A stretch of 64,000 nucleotides of DNA from Fusarium oxysporum f. sp. lycopersici 4287 (GCF_000149955.1 NC_030997.1:868001-932000); one strand, 5' to 3'; positions 22,664 through 34,070 are shown, numbered from the stretch's first letter. Numbers and translations are program-made. The notes: a model not told the origin generated them from the sequence alone.

Positions 22664-24775
22664 ATGCTCAACCCGGTGATCAGAGCTGCCAATCACAGCC
22701 TGATCTGCCCTCTATTCAAGTTACGCATAAGAAATGTTCCAAAGTTCCTTGTTAGAAGCTCCCACGACTTTCGGAGCCGGCGGAGCGCGCTAAGATATTT
22801 GTCAACCATGCGACTTATCAATGTCGAAACTCTCGACTTAGAGTCCTTCACAGGCGAACATGGAGGCTCAATACCAACATATGCGATCCTATCGCACGTA
22901 TGGACGTCCGAGGAAGTGTCACTACAGCAAATGAGCGGACTGAGCCCTCTTCCAGAAGAGTCGAAAGGCTACAGAAAAATCGTGGACTTTTGCGCAAAGG
23001 CGAAAGCTGAGGGATTTGAGTACGGCTGGATAGACACCTGTTGTATAGACAAGACGTCTAGCGCAGAGCTTTCCGAGGCAATTAACTCGATGTTTCAGTG
23101 GTATCGGAAGTCTGCAGCGTGCTATGTCTATCTGAATGATGTCAGCTCCGCCGAGAACCCAAGATTATCGGACTCGAGGTTCCGCAAAAGTCGATGGTTC
23201 ACGCGCGGATGGACTCTTCAGGAGCTCCTTGCGCCCCACGAAGTGATCTTTCTTGCCGACGACTGGCGGGAGATTGGTACCAAGGCTAGCCTGAGTGCAA
23301 CTATCTCAGATGTCACCAAGATTGATACAGCCACGTTGGTGAATCATACCTGGTCACATGTCAGCGTTGCTGGGATCATGTCCTGGGCATCAATGCGGCA
23401 AACCACAAGACTAGAGGACCAAGCCTACTCTCTCATGGGTCTATTCGATGTTAATATGCCCTTGATCTACGGAGAGGGCCCCAAGGCTTTCTATCGACTC
23501 CAAGTGGAGATCATGAAGACAACAAACGATGACTCCATATTTGCTTGGTCTACAGAACCGCTACAAGATCGTGGATACTCTCCTAATGAGGGAGCTTCTA
23601 CGAGAGGCTTCCGTTTCCTCGGATTGCTAGCTCCATCGACTGCTTGCTTCAGGGATTCTCATGATATAAAAGCACCCAGAGATCTCTCCAGAAGTCATGC
23701 ACCATACGACATGGTCAAGCAGGATGTTAGTCTCACGGCGGTAGTAGTTCGGCTTTGCTCTCTACCAGCTGACCCCAAGCAACTTGGAGATATCGATCGG
23801 GTGGATGTTGTCGGCACACTACGGTTCTCGAATAACGTGAGGGCAGTAGACCATGGTCTCGTTATCACGCCGGCAAGGCGAGACGCAAAAGGGATCAAGA
23901 TAATGTGCTTGGTTGCGGTTCTACGCTGTTGGAACAAGGACGGCTATATCGGCATCCCTATTAAGCGTTTAGCATCTGGCGCTTATCAGAGGGTCGAAAA
24001 TGGACACCGATGTCGTTGGTTCAAGGTCCGCTTGATGCCTTTACGACTGACACTAAAGAGCGAAGAAGAAAAAGCTCCAGATGAATCGGAATACACCCTC
24101 AGACAATTTGACTCTGAGAGTAGAGAGAAGGGCCCACCTGCTGATCCACCAGAAACTATTCTCGTCAGAGCATACGTACTATTGGATCTGCCTTCAGACA
24201 GCACATTTCTTTCTGCCAAAGCCAGCCACCGTCATGCACCTCTCCAGTTCCGTTCACTGCCTTTCAACAATAGCTATTACACAATACAGGCTTACAGTAC
24301 CAATAACGCCATACCGCTGGTGCCTGACGTGCAACCTCATGCTCAGGCTATCGAGATTATCAATGGACTTATCAATACTCTACCGGAAATGCGTATTGGG
24401 TTTCGCCCCAGTGTAGCAGATAGTGATCTGCCACCTTTTACGATACACACAAGAATGACAGAAAGGCCTCATGGCATCCAAGTTGGGTGCTTGATTGGAA
24501 GTGACCAAGCCCGAGATGAGACGACGGATGCTGAATTCACCGACATTGACATGAAAAGCGTCTCCACCACGATGCCTCTCACGACAGACCTATCTCTCAT
24601 TATCAGAGTGAGACGCGGTGTTCCTCGGGATACGACTTGTTATTTAAATGTGAGCGTTGAGAAGCAGTTGTCATGGGCGGAAGATGTAGAACATTGGCCT
24701 GCTACGCTTGGAGACAAAAGCCTGTCAAGCTCAGAGATGTCGCTCAATCGTACCTTCACAGACAATTCAATATGA
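22664..24775 (+). CDS. HET-domain (heterokaryon incompatibility-like) protein
   Basis: An uninterrupted frame of 703 residues. The HET domain begins at M49 (22808): MRLINVETL, then PTYAILSHVW, GFEYGWIDTCCIDK, SAACYVYLNDV, SRWFTRGWTLQELLAP and EDQAYSLMGLFDVNMPLIYGEG. All the classical HET blocks are present and intact. HET proteins trigger cell death after fusion of unlike strains or act in NLR-like signalling. The C-terminal 400 residues have no domain I recognise. The 48 residues before M49 are strongly basic and end in RYLST, resembling a mitochondrial presequence. If the canonical start at 22808 is used, the protein has 655 residues. It is convergent with the P450 gene. Confidence 0.88.
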   Translation: MLNPVIRAANHSLICPLFKLRIRNVPKFLVRSSHDFRSRRSALRYLSTMRLINVETLDLESFTGEHGGSIPTYAILSHVWTSEEVSLQQMSGLSPLPEESKGYRKIVDFCAKAKAEGFEYGWIDTCCIDKTSSAELSEAINSMFQWYRKSAACYVYLNDVSSAENPRLSDSRFRKSRWFTRGWTLQELLAPHEVIFLADDWREIGTKASLSATISDVTKIDTATLVNHTWSHVSVAGIMSWASMRQTTRLEDQAYSLMGLFDVNMPLIYGEGPKAFYRLQVEIMKTTNDDSIFAWSTEPLQDRGYSPNEGASTRGFRFLGLLAPSTACFRDSHDIKAPRDLSRSHAPYDMVKQDVSLTAVVVRLCSLPADPKQLGDIDRVDVVGTLRFSNNVRAVDHGLVITPARRDAKGIKIMCLVAVLRCWNKDGYIGIPIKRLASGAYQRVENGHRCRWFKVRLMPLRLTLKSEEEKAPDESEYTLRQFDSESREKGPPADPPETILVRAYVLLDLPSDSTFLSAKASHRHAPLQFRSLPFNNSYYTIQAYSTNNAIPLVPDVQPHAQAIEIINGLINTLPEMRIGFRPSVADSDLPPFTIHTRMTERPHGIQVGCLIGSDQARDETTDAEFTDIDMKSVSTTMPLTTDLSLIIRVRRGVPRDTTCYLNVSVEKQLSWAEDVEHWPATLGDKSLSSSEMSLNRTFTDNSI

Positions 24776-25132
24776 GAGGTTGCCAATAACCATACCTGCC
24801 GGCAGTGGGCTCTCAACGATGTGCAGGAAGTTGTAAGAGGGCGAGATACATGAATTCGAAGGGGCGCCACGGGGAGCAAGAAAAATTAAGACTTTAAAAG
24901 AGGATGCCAAATGAACTTAGTAAAGGATCCCCTAAGCTTAGGCTAAATTACCTAAATATCTTCATCGCATAGGGTAAAGGTCTCAGGGTTTGCCTCCCCT
25001 AGGTGCGGCAGTAAATCCATTACTACTTGATGGCCCTTTATGATATGTTCTGGGATACAGACGTGAAGTAGAAAAGATAGAATTATAATACATGACATCA
25101 TTAGTCTCGTGAATGTCTTCGCTAACCGAATC
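24776..25132. other. Shared 3' intergenic region
   Basis: It lies between the convergent HET and P450 genes. It is AT-rich and nothing is recognised. Confidence 0.55.
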
Positions 25133-26870
25133 TCATAGAGCCTTCAAATCTAAATACATGCCATTTTCTGGCTTGATTGTAATCACTCCCCTTGGCATCA
25201 CAAGCTTATCATCCATAGCCAACGTCCACTCAAACGACCTGACCATAGTAGCCAGCAAGCATCGCAACTCTGCCTTCGCAAACCCTTGTCCGATGCAACT
25301 CCTGGGTCCATGCAAGAAGGTGAGAAAGTTGTAGTTGCTGCTAGCTCCGCCATTCTGATTTGGCTTTCCATCATCTGTGATCCATCGTTCAGGCTTGAAC
25401 TCTGTCGCGTCAGGGCCCCATATAGCCTCCGATCGGTTTATGTACCAGATTGACACCATAATATCTGTGTCTTCGGGGATAAACTGGGTCACCGATGCGG
25501 GTGTCGCGGATGGCTTGGCCGCATGGTCAGTGGAAACCGTTGGGGTAGAGTCGGAGTGTCTCGTGCATGATGCCATTGAGGTAGGGAAGCTGCTCGAGGA
25601 TACCAGCGAGGTCGACTGTCGGGTTGGCGGCTAGATCCTCTGGTAAGCCGTTTCTGACCTCCTCTCTGAGCTTGGCTTGGTATTCTGGGTGCTTTGTGAG
25701 TAAGTAGCATGCCCAGGTTATCGCAGATGAGGTAGTCTCATGCCTATACAAGATCAGTCATATCCTTTTTGATGGGGACTGCGTATCACTTACCCTGCTG
25801 CAAGGAAGGTCAGAAGCTGGTCCTTCAATGACTCATCCGAAAAGTTATTCGACTTGATGAGAAGCGACAAGACATCGAAGTGGTCATCTCCCTTCTCAAT
25901 GATGGCTGCCTTCTTCTCCTGGATCATGGGGTAACAAAGCTCATTTAGCGTTCCGGTCAGATAGTTGAAGACATCGTTCATCTTCCAAGGAATGAGACGA
26001 ACAATGGGCAGACCAATGGCCAGCGCCAGCCCAGAAAAGATGAGCTTCTCTCGACTCGGCTCGAGCAAGCCTTCGTAGATGTCCGCGAGAGGATCCTTCT
26101 TCTTCTCAACGGCATCGAATCTGCGGCCCAGGCCAGCAATACCAATGATGTCGAGCGTGACCTTGCTCGCCCAACTGTTGAGCTCAACAACTGATGACCT
26201 TGACGTGGTCATATCCTGTTGTATTGCCCGAGCCAGCGACTGGCTCTTCTCCCACATCATGGGGTACAACTCCTTGATGTGTCGGAAGTGGAATACTGGT
26301 GTCGAGTTCTTGCGTAGAAACTTGTGAGGCTCGCCCTCAACAATGATAAGACCATCGCCGAGAATATGTCGTAGGAAGGAGCTGATTCTCTTCGGTTTGG
26401 TGAAGTCGTAACAGTTATGAACAAGAAGGTCAGCTAGAAGCTGAGGGTTCGTCACAAGGATGTGAGTTCTGAATGAGTTTAGAGTAAGTAGGTCTTCACC
26501 GGGATATCGATTCGCAATATCTACGAATAGATCACCGGATGGTCTGTCCTTGACAGCGATAGATCGATGAGCGGCGCTCAGATATTCCTGTTGAAGAATT
26601 CATATGAGTTTGAGTTCGAGAACAGACTGAACAGAATGATGAGCATACTCTTGGGCCAGGAATGTGTCTGAGGGGGCTGAAGAAGACTGGGTATAGAAAC
26701 CCCCAGAAAACGATTCCAAACGCATAATTGACGAGCAAGATAGTGAATACAGCAGCCAGGTGGCTCTTCGAATCGTAATAGTCTGGAAATACTTTAATTG
26801 CGACGAAAGACTCGATGACAGCGGCCAACGTCAGGCTGGGGAAGCCCAGTAGCTTAGAGACAACAGCCAT
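25133..26870 (-). pseudogene. Cytochrome P450 with three clustered frame breaks
   Basis: Exons 26870-26649, 26587-25794 and 25743-25133. An N-terminal membrane segment leads to RHIPGPR, then the oxygen-binding AGHETTSSA across the second splice junction. Next come the ExxR helix (HETLRLYP) and the haem loop FLHGPRSCIGQGFAK near the C-terminus. Between ExxR and the PERW region the frame changes three times within about 50 nt, each time at a short C-run (G on the plus strand, near 25,532, 25,518 and 25,487). The pieces PLTMR, QAIRDTRIG and QFIPEDTD, each typical of this P450 segment, lie in three different frames. The exons total 1627 nt, one over a multiple of three, which fits -1, +1, +1. It may be a pseudogene or a local consensus error. 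The substrate is unknown. Confidence 0.75.
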
Positions 26871-27613
26871 GTTGAATAAGCTGCAAAACTTGTGAAATTC
26901 AGAATCTCGCTTCTGCCGGGCTCATCAAAGGATAGGTAGACCTTAATAATAGTAAGCTGATGATATGAACGTGGCATATAAAACTAAGACTTAAAGGTTG
27001 GGTAAGAATCTCAGATGAAATTCTCCGAAGCCCAATGAATTCCATGGCATGATTATCTTCATTGAAGCCATCAACTGAACGCGCTCATGTGCCTCTGGTG
27101 ACTAGCGCAGATGCCACTCTACAATAGGAATCCACCGTCGATGATCAATGTCGCAAAAGCAACCTGATTGGGTTTAGCATGCGAGCCACCAATCAGATCT
27201 AACTGGATCCAGTTAGCAGCTCGCTTACAACTTCTAAGATGCATCAAGCCCAAAGAGATGGGCTCGCAATTAGCAACACGTGGAGAAGGGCTCCGCGGAT
27301 GGTTCTAAATGATGTTATTGTCGATCAGGTGCCTTCACATGTGTGAGGAGTTTTGTTTCCTTTCAACACCATCGTCGAAACTTGAGGAGATTTCGCAACC
27401 TAGGCCGAAACTAGATGAGGATCTCCCAACATTTTACAGCTGAAGCATGAACGGGAATTCTTTTCGGTTTAGAGATGAGAGGAAAGATGAAGGTTGAAAA
27501 GACCAACATGTTTGAGGTTTGAAGCGCCTCAGTTCTGTCGACTTCTTGTTGAGTTGAGCAGATTTATCAGACTCTGCAACATCGCCATCAGATCTTCACA
27601 AGCAAACCTTCCA
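26871..27613. other. Divergent promoter between P450 and membrane-protein genes
   Basis: It contains an 18-nt perfect palindrome (27199-27216) flanked by inverted GCGAGC/GCTCGC words at 27181, 27219 and 27262. No gene is seen. Confidence 0.55.
27199..27216. promoter_or_regulatory. 18-nt perfect palindrome, candidate operator
   Basis: The centre is GGATCC and the arms are CTAACT/AGTTAG. It lies 329 nt from the P450 start and 398 nt from the membrane-protein start. A binding site for a dimeric regulator is possible, but it has no CGG half-sites expected for most Zn2Cys6 factors. Confidence 0.3.
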
Positions 27614-28854
27614 ATGGCCCCGAAGTTTATCGTTTGCCTCATTCTAAGCTGTGCCCTCTTAGGAGGCTATGCTAGCATGGGGACTTCATACCGTCACGGC
27701 TTCTTCGACGCTGTCCGGGACTGCATCACAAACGCAAAGTCGCCCGACGGAAGCTCATTATGTCCTTTGGACATGTCAGACTCGATCTCTCGGAAACTCA
27801 CGGGCTACCAGGCAGTTGACGAGCCGGTGATGCTGCTCTTGGAGTTCTTCGCTCAAGGGCTCAAGAAGCATCCTGAGAGTAAGGGCATGGACCTTGAGGC
27901 CCTTCTGGCTTTTGTGTACTTGGCGGCACAGTTCTGTGGTGCTTGGTATCTTATAGCTCTTGAAGGACTGAGATTTGGCAACCGTGGAACAATTCTGAGC
28001 TGGTAAGAGAATATCTGATGCCTGAATGCTAGCTCCATGCTGACTTGGAATATAGGACCGGAAGTTTCGGTATCGTCTTTCAATCCGTCACAATAACAAT
28101 CATCGCTCCGATATATCTCACTCTGCAACTCCTTCTCTCACCAACGATTCCCCAACAAGCATATCTACTGGCCGACCCGTGCGACCTGAGCCTCCTCCCG
28201 ATATCGACAATCATATCTTACATTGTGCCAACCATTGGTCTGTGCTTGCCGTTGATCTTCGATGTCTCAAGGGAAGCTAAGTTTATCGCCGTGGCTCTTT
28301 GGCAACCTTTTCCGTTGTACCAGACTGCCATACAGCGCGTATCCCGCTTGGTCTGTTGGTCTCGCCGGGGCAAGGCCAACAATACTGCCCATATCGACCC
28401 GCGAGCCTGCAGGAAGGCTATGAATCGTGCATACCGCTTCATCACAACCCTGGCAGTTGGAGTACACTTGGCTGTATTTGGGACAATCCTCGCTTCTTCC
28501 ATGGACCTCACAGACAACGTTTCCGGACGTCACATTCTTGCCCTCACATCCCTGACGAACCCTCCAACTCTGGCTTTGCTTAGCCCGCCCGTTTCTGCGA
28601 TGCAATCGAGGGAGATTGTAGTCTCGTTCTTGCGATGGGATGTATACTGTACCTGCCTTGCGATGGCCATCTGGACCGGCTATCAACTGTACTCGGCACA
28701 AAGAGCCCCCAGCCGAGTGGTCATCTGCTTCAACACGATTTGGTGGACGATTCTGGGTGGACCAATTTACCCAGCGCTGAGGCATCTCTGGGAAAGAGAT
28801 GCTATGGTGCTGGACCGTATGGAGCTTTTCAGCTCGTCACTAAAGATTGAGTAA
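27614..28854 (+). CDS. Polytopic membrane protein of unknown function
   Basis: Exons 27614-28002 and 28056-28854 give 395 residues. The start is the ATG opening MAPKFIVCLI; the upstream in-frame stretch has no conserved features. There are about eight hydrophobic segments: residues 4-22, 95-115, 130-150, 165-190, 200-225, 270-300, 325-345 and 355-375. The first loop contains four charged/Cys-containing turns (DCITNAK, SLCPLD). Proteins of this type recur beside fungal P450s and secondary-metabolite genes, but I cannot name the family or reaction. It is divergent from the P450 and convergent with the Zn2Cys6 gene 125 nt away. Confidence 0.72.
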
Positions 28855-28979
28855 GTCGGACATGAGCCACGAGGAGATCAGGTCATTTGGGACAATGTGG
28901 TAAAGGTTTCCAATTGAGAACGAAAGACAACTATCCATGTACGTATTAAAACAGCCTGAATCGTGTAAAAATGCTGGTA

Positions 28980-30830
28980 TCAAGATGAAAGCAACCCCAG
29001 CGCACCAGGCGAAACAAAATTCTCCTCGGTGCAATCCATACGCCCAGGTGACATCATCATAGGAGATGGCGAAAGGGCCTGAAAGGGCTGTACCCCATAG
29101 TTATCACCACCAGGAACAAATCCGACAGCTGACCTGATTCCTATAGCGGAGTTCAATCTAGCAAGGATACGAGCTGCTCTTTCAGTCTGTTCAGGAGTAG
29201 TGTAAACACAGTGTGTGACAAGTCTAATCGAGTGAACAATGATGATGGCCGCTGCACCGTCGTGGAGCATGGTCGCTGGCATGCCGCTCGGGTCGATATC
29301 GCCCAGGGCGTATGGCACGGCGGCGAGCATGTCATCGACGGTCTTGCGGACATCGGATTCAAGGAAGGGAACAGTTTCTGCCCATGAATTGTAACTATAC
29401 CCATCATCATCCTCCGTTGGTAGCAATGTAGTTTGATAGAGCAGCATAGTCTGAAGCAAGATGAGCCGAGCCGATCGGACGAGAATGATGATGCAAGCTG
29501 TCTCAGCGTCGTAGTGCATCTTACCAGCGCTCATCTCACCGAGGGTCGTTGGCACGCCGCGCCCTTCGAAGGTCAGTTGCCAGTACTCTGCTGCTTCGAT
29601 GTCCCAGGAGCCAAAGGCATCGAGCATGTCGAAGCATTCCTGGATCAAGATTCTCTCGTCTTCTGTCCCTGTACTACTCTGCGATGCTGTAGAGGGACTG
29701 GCACCTTGTGGCTGATACGTCTCTAATTGCATAAGCCGGCATAGGCGATGGCGCAGCGATAAAGTTCTTCCCATCATCGAGAGTGCTCGAAGAAGAGGGT
29801 CGAAGATTCCGATGACAGTGGCGATGGCGCCGGGGTCGGTGTAAGCATCGTCGCCATGTAAGAATGAGTAGATTTGCTATCAAATAAGTCAGTGCCGTGG
29901 CATGTGAATTTATTATTGCGTGACGTACCAGTCGCAGCAAAGCAAGTAAGAAGAGTTCAGCTCCTCTTCTTGTACCAATCTGACTTGGCCCTCGTTTCTC
30001 CAACAGGTAAAAAAGCCCTGAAGCATGTTCATTCGGATCACCTAATCCTTCACCACTAAAGTCCTATCATCGAGTCAGAAGCGAAATAATTGATGTCGCG
30101 TGAGGCTTACCTTGTACGTGCACAGCAGCAGAATGGTAGCGATGACTTTGTCGTCCATCGCCTGGTCATCAGACTGAATAGTCTGCTGCAAGCCCTTGAT
30201 AACACGTCCATAATTCCTCAAAGACCGTGTCCGAAGTTCCTCATTGCCCAAATGATTGTACGCAGCCAATTGGGCAACACTCAATGTCGCTGTTTCGACG
30301 AGTCCATCCTTGTAGTGGTCGAACAAACTCGGTAGGAAGCTGAAATGTCCCGGAAATCCATCGTCGTCGTCGGGCGACACGAAGCGACGCACGAAATAGC
30401 ATAGTGACATGTTGTCGTATGATTGTGTCGGATGCCGAACCATGGCTACAGATCTCCGCCGAATGGGCGCTTCCAGAGGCCGCGTTTTGGGCTTCGGGGG
30501 CTCCTTTTCGGGCGGTTTCTCATCTTGCGGGGGACTCGCTGTACTGGCACTGGCTATACTTGGCGCTTTTGACGCTCGCGACGTGTTGGAAGATGTACTT
30601 TGCGATCTCCCCTTTGGTGCAGAGTGTCTAAAATGAAACTCGTCGGTATATCCAAGACATGGCTTTCCGTAGTTGTAGCATCGTCGACACGTCGGCTTCC
30701 CCTCGTCGCACTGCGAAAAGATAACAGATTAGAACAAATATCGCTCAATCAGAACGACTGCATTACTCACCTTGACCTTCCGCTGGCGACACCGCAGACA
30801 ACCTGAGCTAAAGCGACCTGGGAATACCAT
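28980..30830 (-). CDS. Zn2Cys6 transcription factor
   Basis: Exons 30830-30771, 30710-30111, 30063-29929 and 29876-28980 give 563 residues. The first intron (60 nt) interrupts the zinc cluster itself. Joined, residues 11-38 read C-x2-C-x6-C-x6-C-x2-C-x6-C, the complete binuclear cluster, with a basic stretch RQRKVK. A Pro/Lys/Glu-rich linker follows, then an alpha-helical fungal-regulator region with GLQQTIQS, a short acidic/Ser segment and YQTTLLPTEDDDG. Most such factors are nuclear and control adjacent genes. It is flanked by the membrane-protein gene (convergent) and the SDR gene (divergent), so it may control this block. The first exon is below the usual ORF length and was found by reading upstream of the zinc cluster. 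Confidence 0.85.
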
Positions 30831-31436
30831 CTTTCGCTAAGATAGGAAGTACGTCCTGATAGACAACGCAAACGTGGGTGAGCTGATTGTACGGGATGGA
30901 GAGTCTGGGGAAAGCAACAATTGCGATTACGAAATTACGGAGCCCGCGGGAAGAATGGAGACAAGAAGATAGCCAACGCAAACTCAGGGCGGGCAGCGTG
31001 TTTCTTCTCATGGCACGGACGTATTAGTGTCTCGGTTCAGAGAGGTAGACCCCGCAAGAGACCTGGACTAACGAGCTGGAAACAGGGTTTAAGGTCCATG
31101 GGTTAGCATTGTGATGGCAGGGGGACGCGACGAGGTCAAGTGCCGTTGAAGTGGTGAGAAGAGTAAAGATCGTCGTTGTGGCTTGTTCTGGTTAAGCTTG
31201 CGATTGCAAGAGTTGTCGTTGGTTGAGCGAATCTAGCCTCGGCTTCAACAGCATCATGATCGGCCTCATTTCTTGCCAACTCGTGATAGTTGACGAAGGA
31301 GCTAGAGAAAGGCGTTGGACCATAATTAGTTTGTATAAGATGTATTTAGTGGTAGCTTGCTTGCATGTGCAATTGAGTAATTCGGCTCAGACTCACAGAC
31401 CAAACATAATCATCATTCTTCCCTGCGCAAATCATC
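30831..31436. other. Divergent promoter between regulator and SDR genes
   Basis: No gene is supported. Both flanking genes start here and read outwards. Confidence 0.5.
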
Positions 31437-32513
31437 ATGTCTTCCATGCTCTACTCTCCCGTTATTGAGTATGCCTCCAATGCGAGCAAACTCCTCCTAT
31501 CGCCACTTCTATCCGGTTCACTCCTCGCTGCTGCAACCTTTGCTCCCGACGCCGTGAACAATGCCCTCGCCTCAATCGCCGCCAAGCTCCCAGAGCAAGC
31601 TTCGCATACCCTGGAGCTCACGATCGTCAAGAAGATTCTATACGTATGGCTCAGTTTGGGCATTGTTCGAACCATCAACCGGTTCCTCAATACCATGGCT
31701 CATAATTCATGGAGAATGAGGGCTGCTTCGGGTTGGGACTGGAAGAATGAGATCGCTGTTGTTACTGGTGGCTCGAGCGGTATTGGCCTGAGCATTGTTG
31801 AGAAGCTTGCCGCCATGGGAATTCGTGTCGCTGTCTTTGATGTTCAAGATTTGCCAAAGCAACTTCAAGCAAACTCGCGCGTTCACTTTTATCGATGCGA
31901 TGTTACTACAACCGAGTCTGTCGCTGAAGCTGCCGATGCGGTCCGTAAAGAACTCGGCCACCCATCAATCCTCATCAACAACGCTGGCATCACTTCCCCC
32001 ATGCCCATCCTCAAGATGCCAGAGTCGTTCCTACGCAAGATCATGGGCGTCAACCTTATGGCTTTGTGGTACACCACCCAGCAATTCCTCCCACGCATGA
32101 TCCAGTTGAACAAGGGCCATGTCATCACGGTCGCAAGTATCGCGTCCTTTGTCGCCCTCGCCACAGGAGCCGATTACTCTGCTACAAAGGCTGGCGCGCT
32201 ATCTTTCCACGAGTCGCTTGCTAGTGAGCTCAAACATTTCTACAAGGCTCCCAATGTCTTGACAACAGTGGTTCATCCCAACTTTGTCCGAACACCTCTT
32301 GTCGAGGGCTTTGTGGATCGCCTGGAGCGTGGCGGTGTTCGTCTCTTGACTGCTGATGATATCGCTAAGGAGGTTGTCGCTCAGATCAAGAGCCGACGTG
32401 GTGGACAGCTCATCATTCCCAAGGCTGTCGATGTTATTTCTGGCATTAGAGGATGGCCAACTTGGCTGCAGGAGGTTGTTCGCGATACAGTTGGCAAGAC
32501 AGCAGGCAATTAA
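31437..32513 (+). CDS. Short-chain dehydrogenase/reductase
   Basis: A single exon of 358 residues. The first ~95 residues include two hydrophobic stretches (about 18-38 and 62-80), suggesting membrane or lipid-droplet attachment. The Rossmann fold starts near residue 104 with VTGGSSGIG. It has NNAG, a catalytic YSATK with an upstream Ser, and a C-terminal segment HPNFVRTPL. The length and N-terminal anchor resemble the classical SDRs that oxidise lipid-type alcohols (17-beta-HSD11/SDR16C-like). It is followed in the same direction by an esterase and a flavin monooxygenase, so it probably makes the ketone that the monooxygenase uses. Nothing is broken. Confidence 0.88.
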   Translation: MSSMLYSPVIEYASNASKLLLSPLLSGSLLAAATFAPDAVNNALASIAAKLPEQASHTLELTIVKKILYVWLSLGIVRTINRFLNTMAHNSWRMRAASGWDWKNEIAVVTGGSSGIGLSIVEKLAAMGIRVAVFDVQDLPKQLQANSRVHFYRCDVTTTESVAEAADAVRKELGHPSILINNAGITSPMPILKMPESFLRKIMGVNLMALWYTTQQFLPRMIQLNKGHVITVASIASFVALATGADYSATKAGALSFHESLASELKHFYKAPNVLTTVVHPNFVRTPLVEGFVDRLERGGVRLLTADDIAKEVVAQIKSRRGGQLIIPKAVDVISGIRGWPTWLQEVVRDTVGKTAGN

Positions 32514-32921
32514 GAACAAAACCAATGGATGGCGACTGTATTTAGAAAGCCGATAGGTAGTTTGACATCATTTGCCATGCTGGGACAGGCTTATAAGCTT
32601 TTCTGTACTTTTATAGACTCGCTTGTAATTATATGCGACCGTCATACTCAACACCTCATTCAGGCGCCGTACCAGCATTTTAAGCAGTGAAAGCGATGTC
32701 GCATCACACCACGAATACTAATTGCATGTAATAGACGGTGATATTGATCAGTAAACTGTTAATTAGAACTCTCTTTTTGACCGGGAATATGCTGTAAGTT
32801 TGTTGACCGAGGCAGGCGAATTACTTAAAGACCTCGGGTCCCGCGGCGTCGCTCTACCGCTTTTCCTCCTCGTTAATAATCACCAACAGCCTCAGCAACT
32901 TACACGAACGATTTATTAATC
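32514..32921. other. Intergenic between SDR and esterase
   Basis: 3' region of the SDR gene and promoter of the esterase gene. Nothing else is recognised. Confidence 0.5.
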
Positions 32922-34070
32922 ATGGCAGTATTAAGCACACTCAAAACAGCATTTGGCTATACCTACGCATTTATTATCACACCATGGCTTCTTTCGCGCT
33001 TTTTATTCGACATTTCCCTCTGTCTCGTCCCATGGCTCCGACCAAACAAAAAATGGACGCTGAACCAAGCTGTCCGTGTCCGCGTTGTCCGGCTCTTGCT
33101 GCTCTACTGGTCTCTCACCAAATCAGGCGACAAAATGAGATTTGACCAAGGCAAAGAGAAGAACCGATTCGAAGTCGTCGCTCCACGGTCGCCAAAGTTG
33201 TACAGAGGAATTTGTTCGGATTACACGGTTCAGCCTGCGCAATTGGGCATGACATGGACACCCGCGCGACCACCCCCCGCTGGCATCGTCCATCCTGGCA
33301 TGGTGGTCGTCTTGCACTTTCATGGAGGCGGTTTTGTAATTGGAAATGGTCGTGATGAAGATACTGGGTTCACGGCCAAGACTCTCATTAAGCATATGGG
33401 TGCTACGCATGTCTGCTCGCCCAACTACCGACTGTCCAGCAGCAAGAATGGGCAGTTTCCCGCTCCTCTTCAGGATGCACTTACAGCCTATCTTCATCTC
33501 ATCAAGACAAGAGGCATTCCTGCGGACCAAATCATCTTCTCAGGCGATTCAGCTGGCGCAAATCTAGCTCTCGCCTTGGTACGCTACATTCACGAGTACG
33601 GCCAAATTGACGAGGTCCCATTTCCCCGCGCAATGGCTCTTTGGTCGCCTTGGACTGATGTCGCCGGCGCTTTGGAGCAAGATGCAACTCAATCACCCAA
33701 CTACAAGACGGATTATCTCAACATGCACTTTGCGCGCTGGGGCGCAACGACAGTCTCTGGCTTTGGCGCAATTGACCCAGCCAGTCCATACTTGTCCCCT
33801 CTGCGCCATCCCTTCCAGATCGAGAAGCCTTTCCCAGTCTACGTCAACGCCGGAGGCGGCGAAGTTCTATGCGACGACATCACCAACTTCGTCGCACGCT
33901 ACAAGAAGAATGGCTGGCCAATGTACCTGGACATCTCGGAAGGTTGCCCTCATGACATTATTCTGCTGGGCGACAGGATTGACTTCACAGCCGAGGCAGA
34001 AAAGGCAGCTGAGCATGCGAGGCGTTTCTTGAACCATCGTGCGGGGTTGAATCTACGAAGCTATGCATAA
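32922..34070 (+). CDS. Alpha/beta-hydrolase, hormone-sensitive-lipase-like esterase
   Basis: A single exon of 382 residues. A hydrophobic segment (about residues 10-35) precedes the hydrolase core, so it may be membrane-bound. The HSL-family oxyanion motif HFHGGGFVIG, the nucleophile elbow GDSAGAN, and a C-terminal DIILLGD region with the acid and His-containing CPHD are all visible. Such enzymes cleave esters and lactones. Between an SDR and a Baeyer-Villiger-type monooxygenase, the natural reading is hydrolysis of the ester made by the monooxygenase. Confidence 0.87.
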   Translation: MAVLSTLKTAFGYTYAFIITPWLLSRFLFDISLCLVPWLRPNKKWTLNQAVRVRVVRLLLLYWSLTKSGDKMRFDQGKEKNRFEVVAPRSPKLYRGICSDYTVQPAQLGMTWTPARPPPAGIVHPGMVVVLHFHGGGFVIGNGRDEDTGFTAKTLIKHMGATHVCSPNYRLSSSKNGQFPAPLQDALTAYLHLIKTRGIPADQIIFSGDSAGANLALALVRYIHEYGQIDEVPFPRAMALWSPWTDVAGALEQDATQSPNYKTDYLNMHFARWGATTVSGFGAIDPASPYLSPLRHPFQIEKPFPVYVNAGGGEVLCDDITNFVARYKKNGWPMYLDISEGCPHDIILLGDRIDFTAEAEKAAEHARRFLNHRAGLNLRSYA

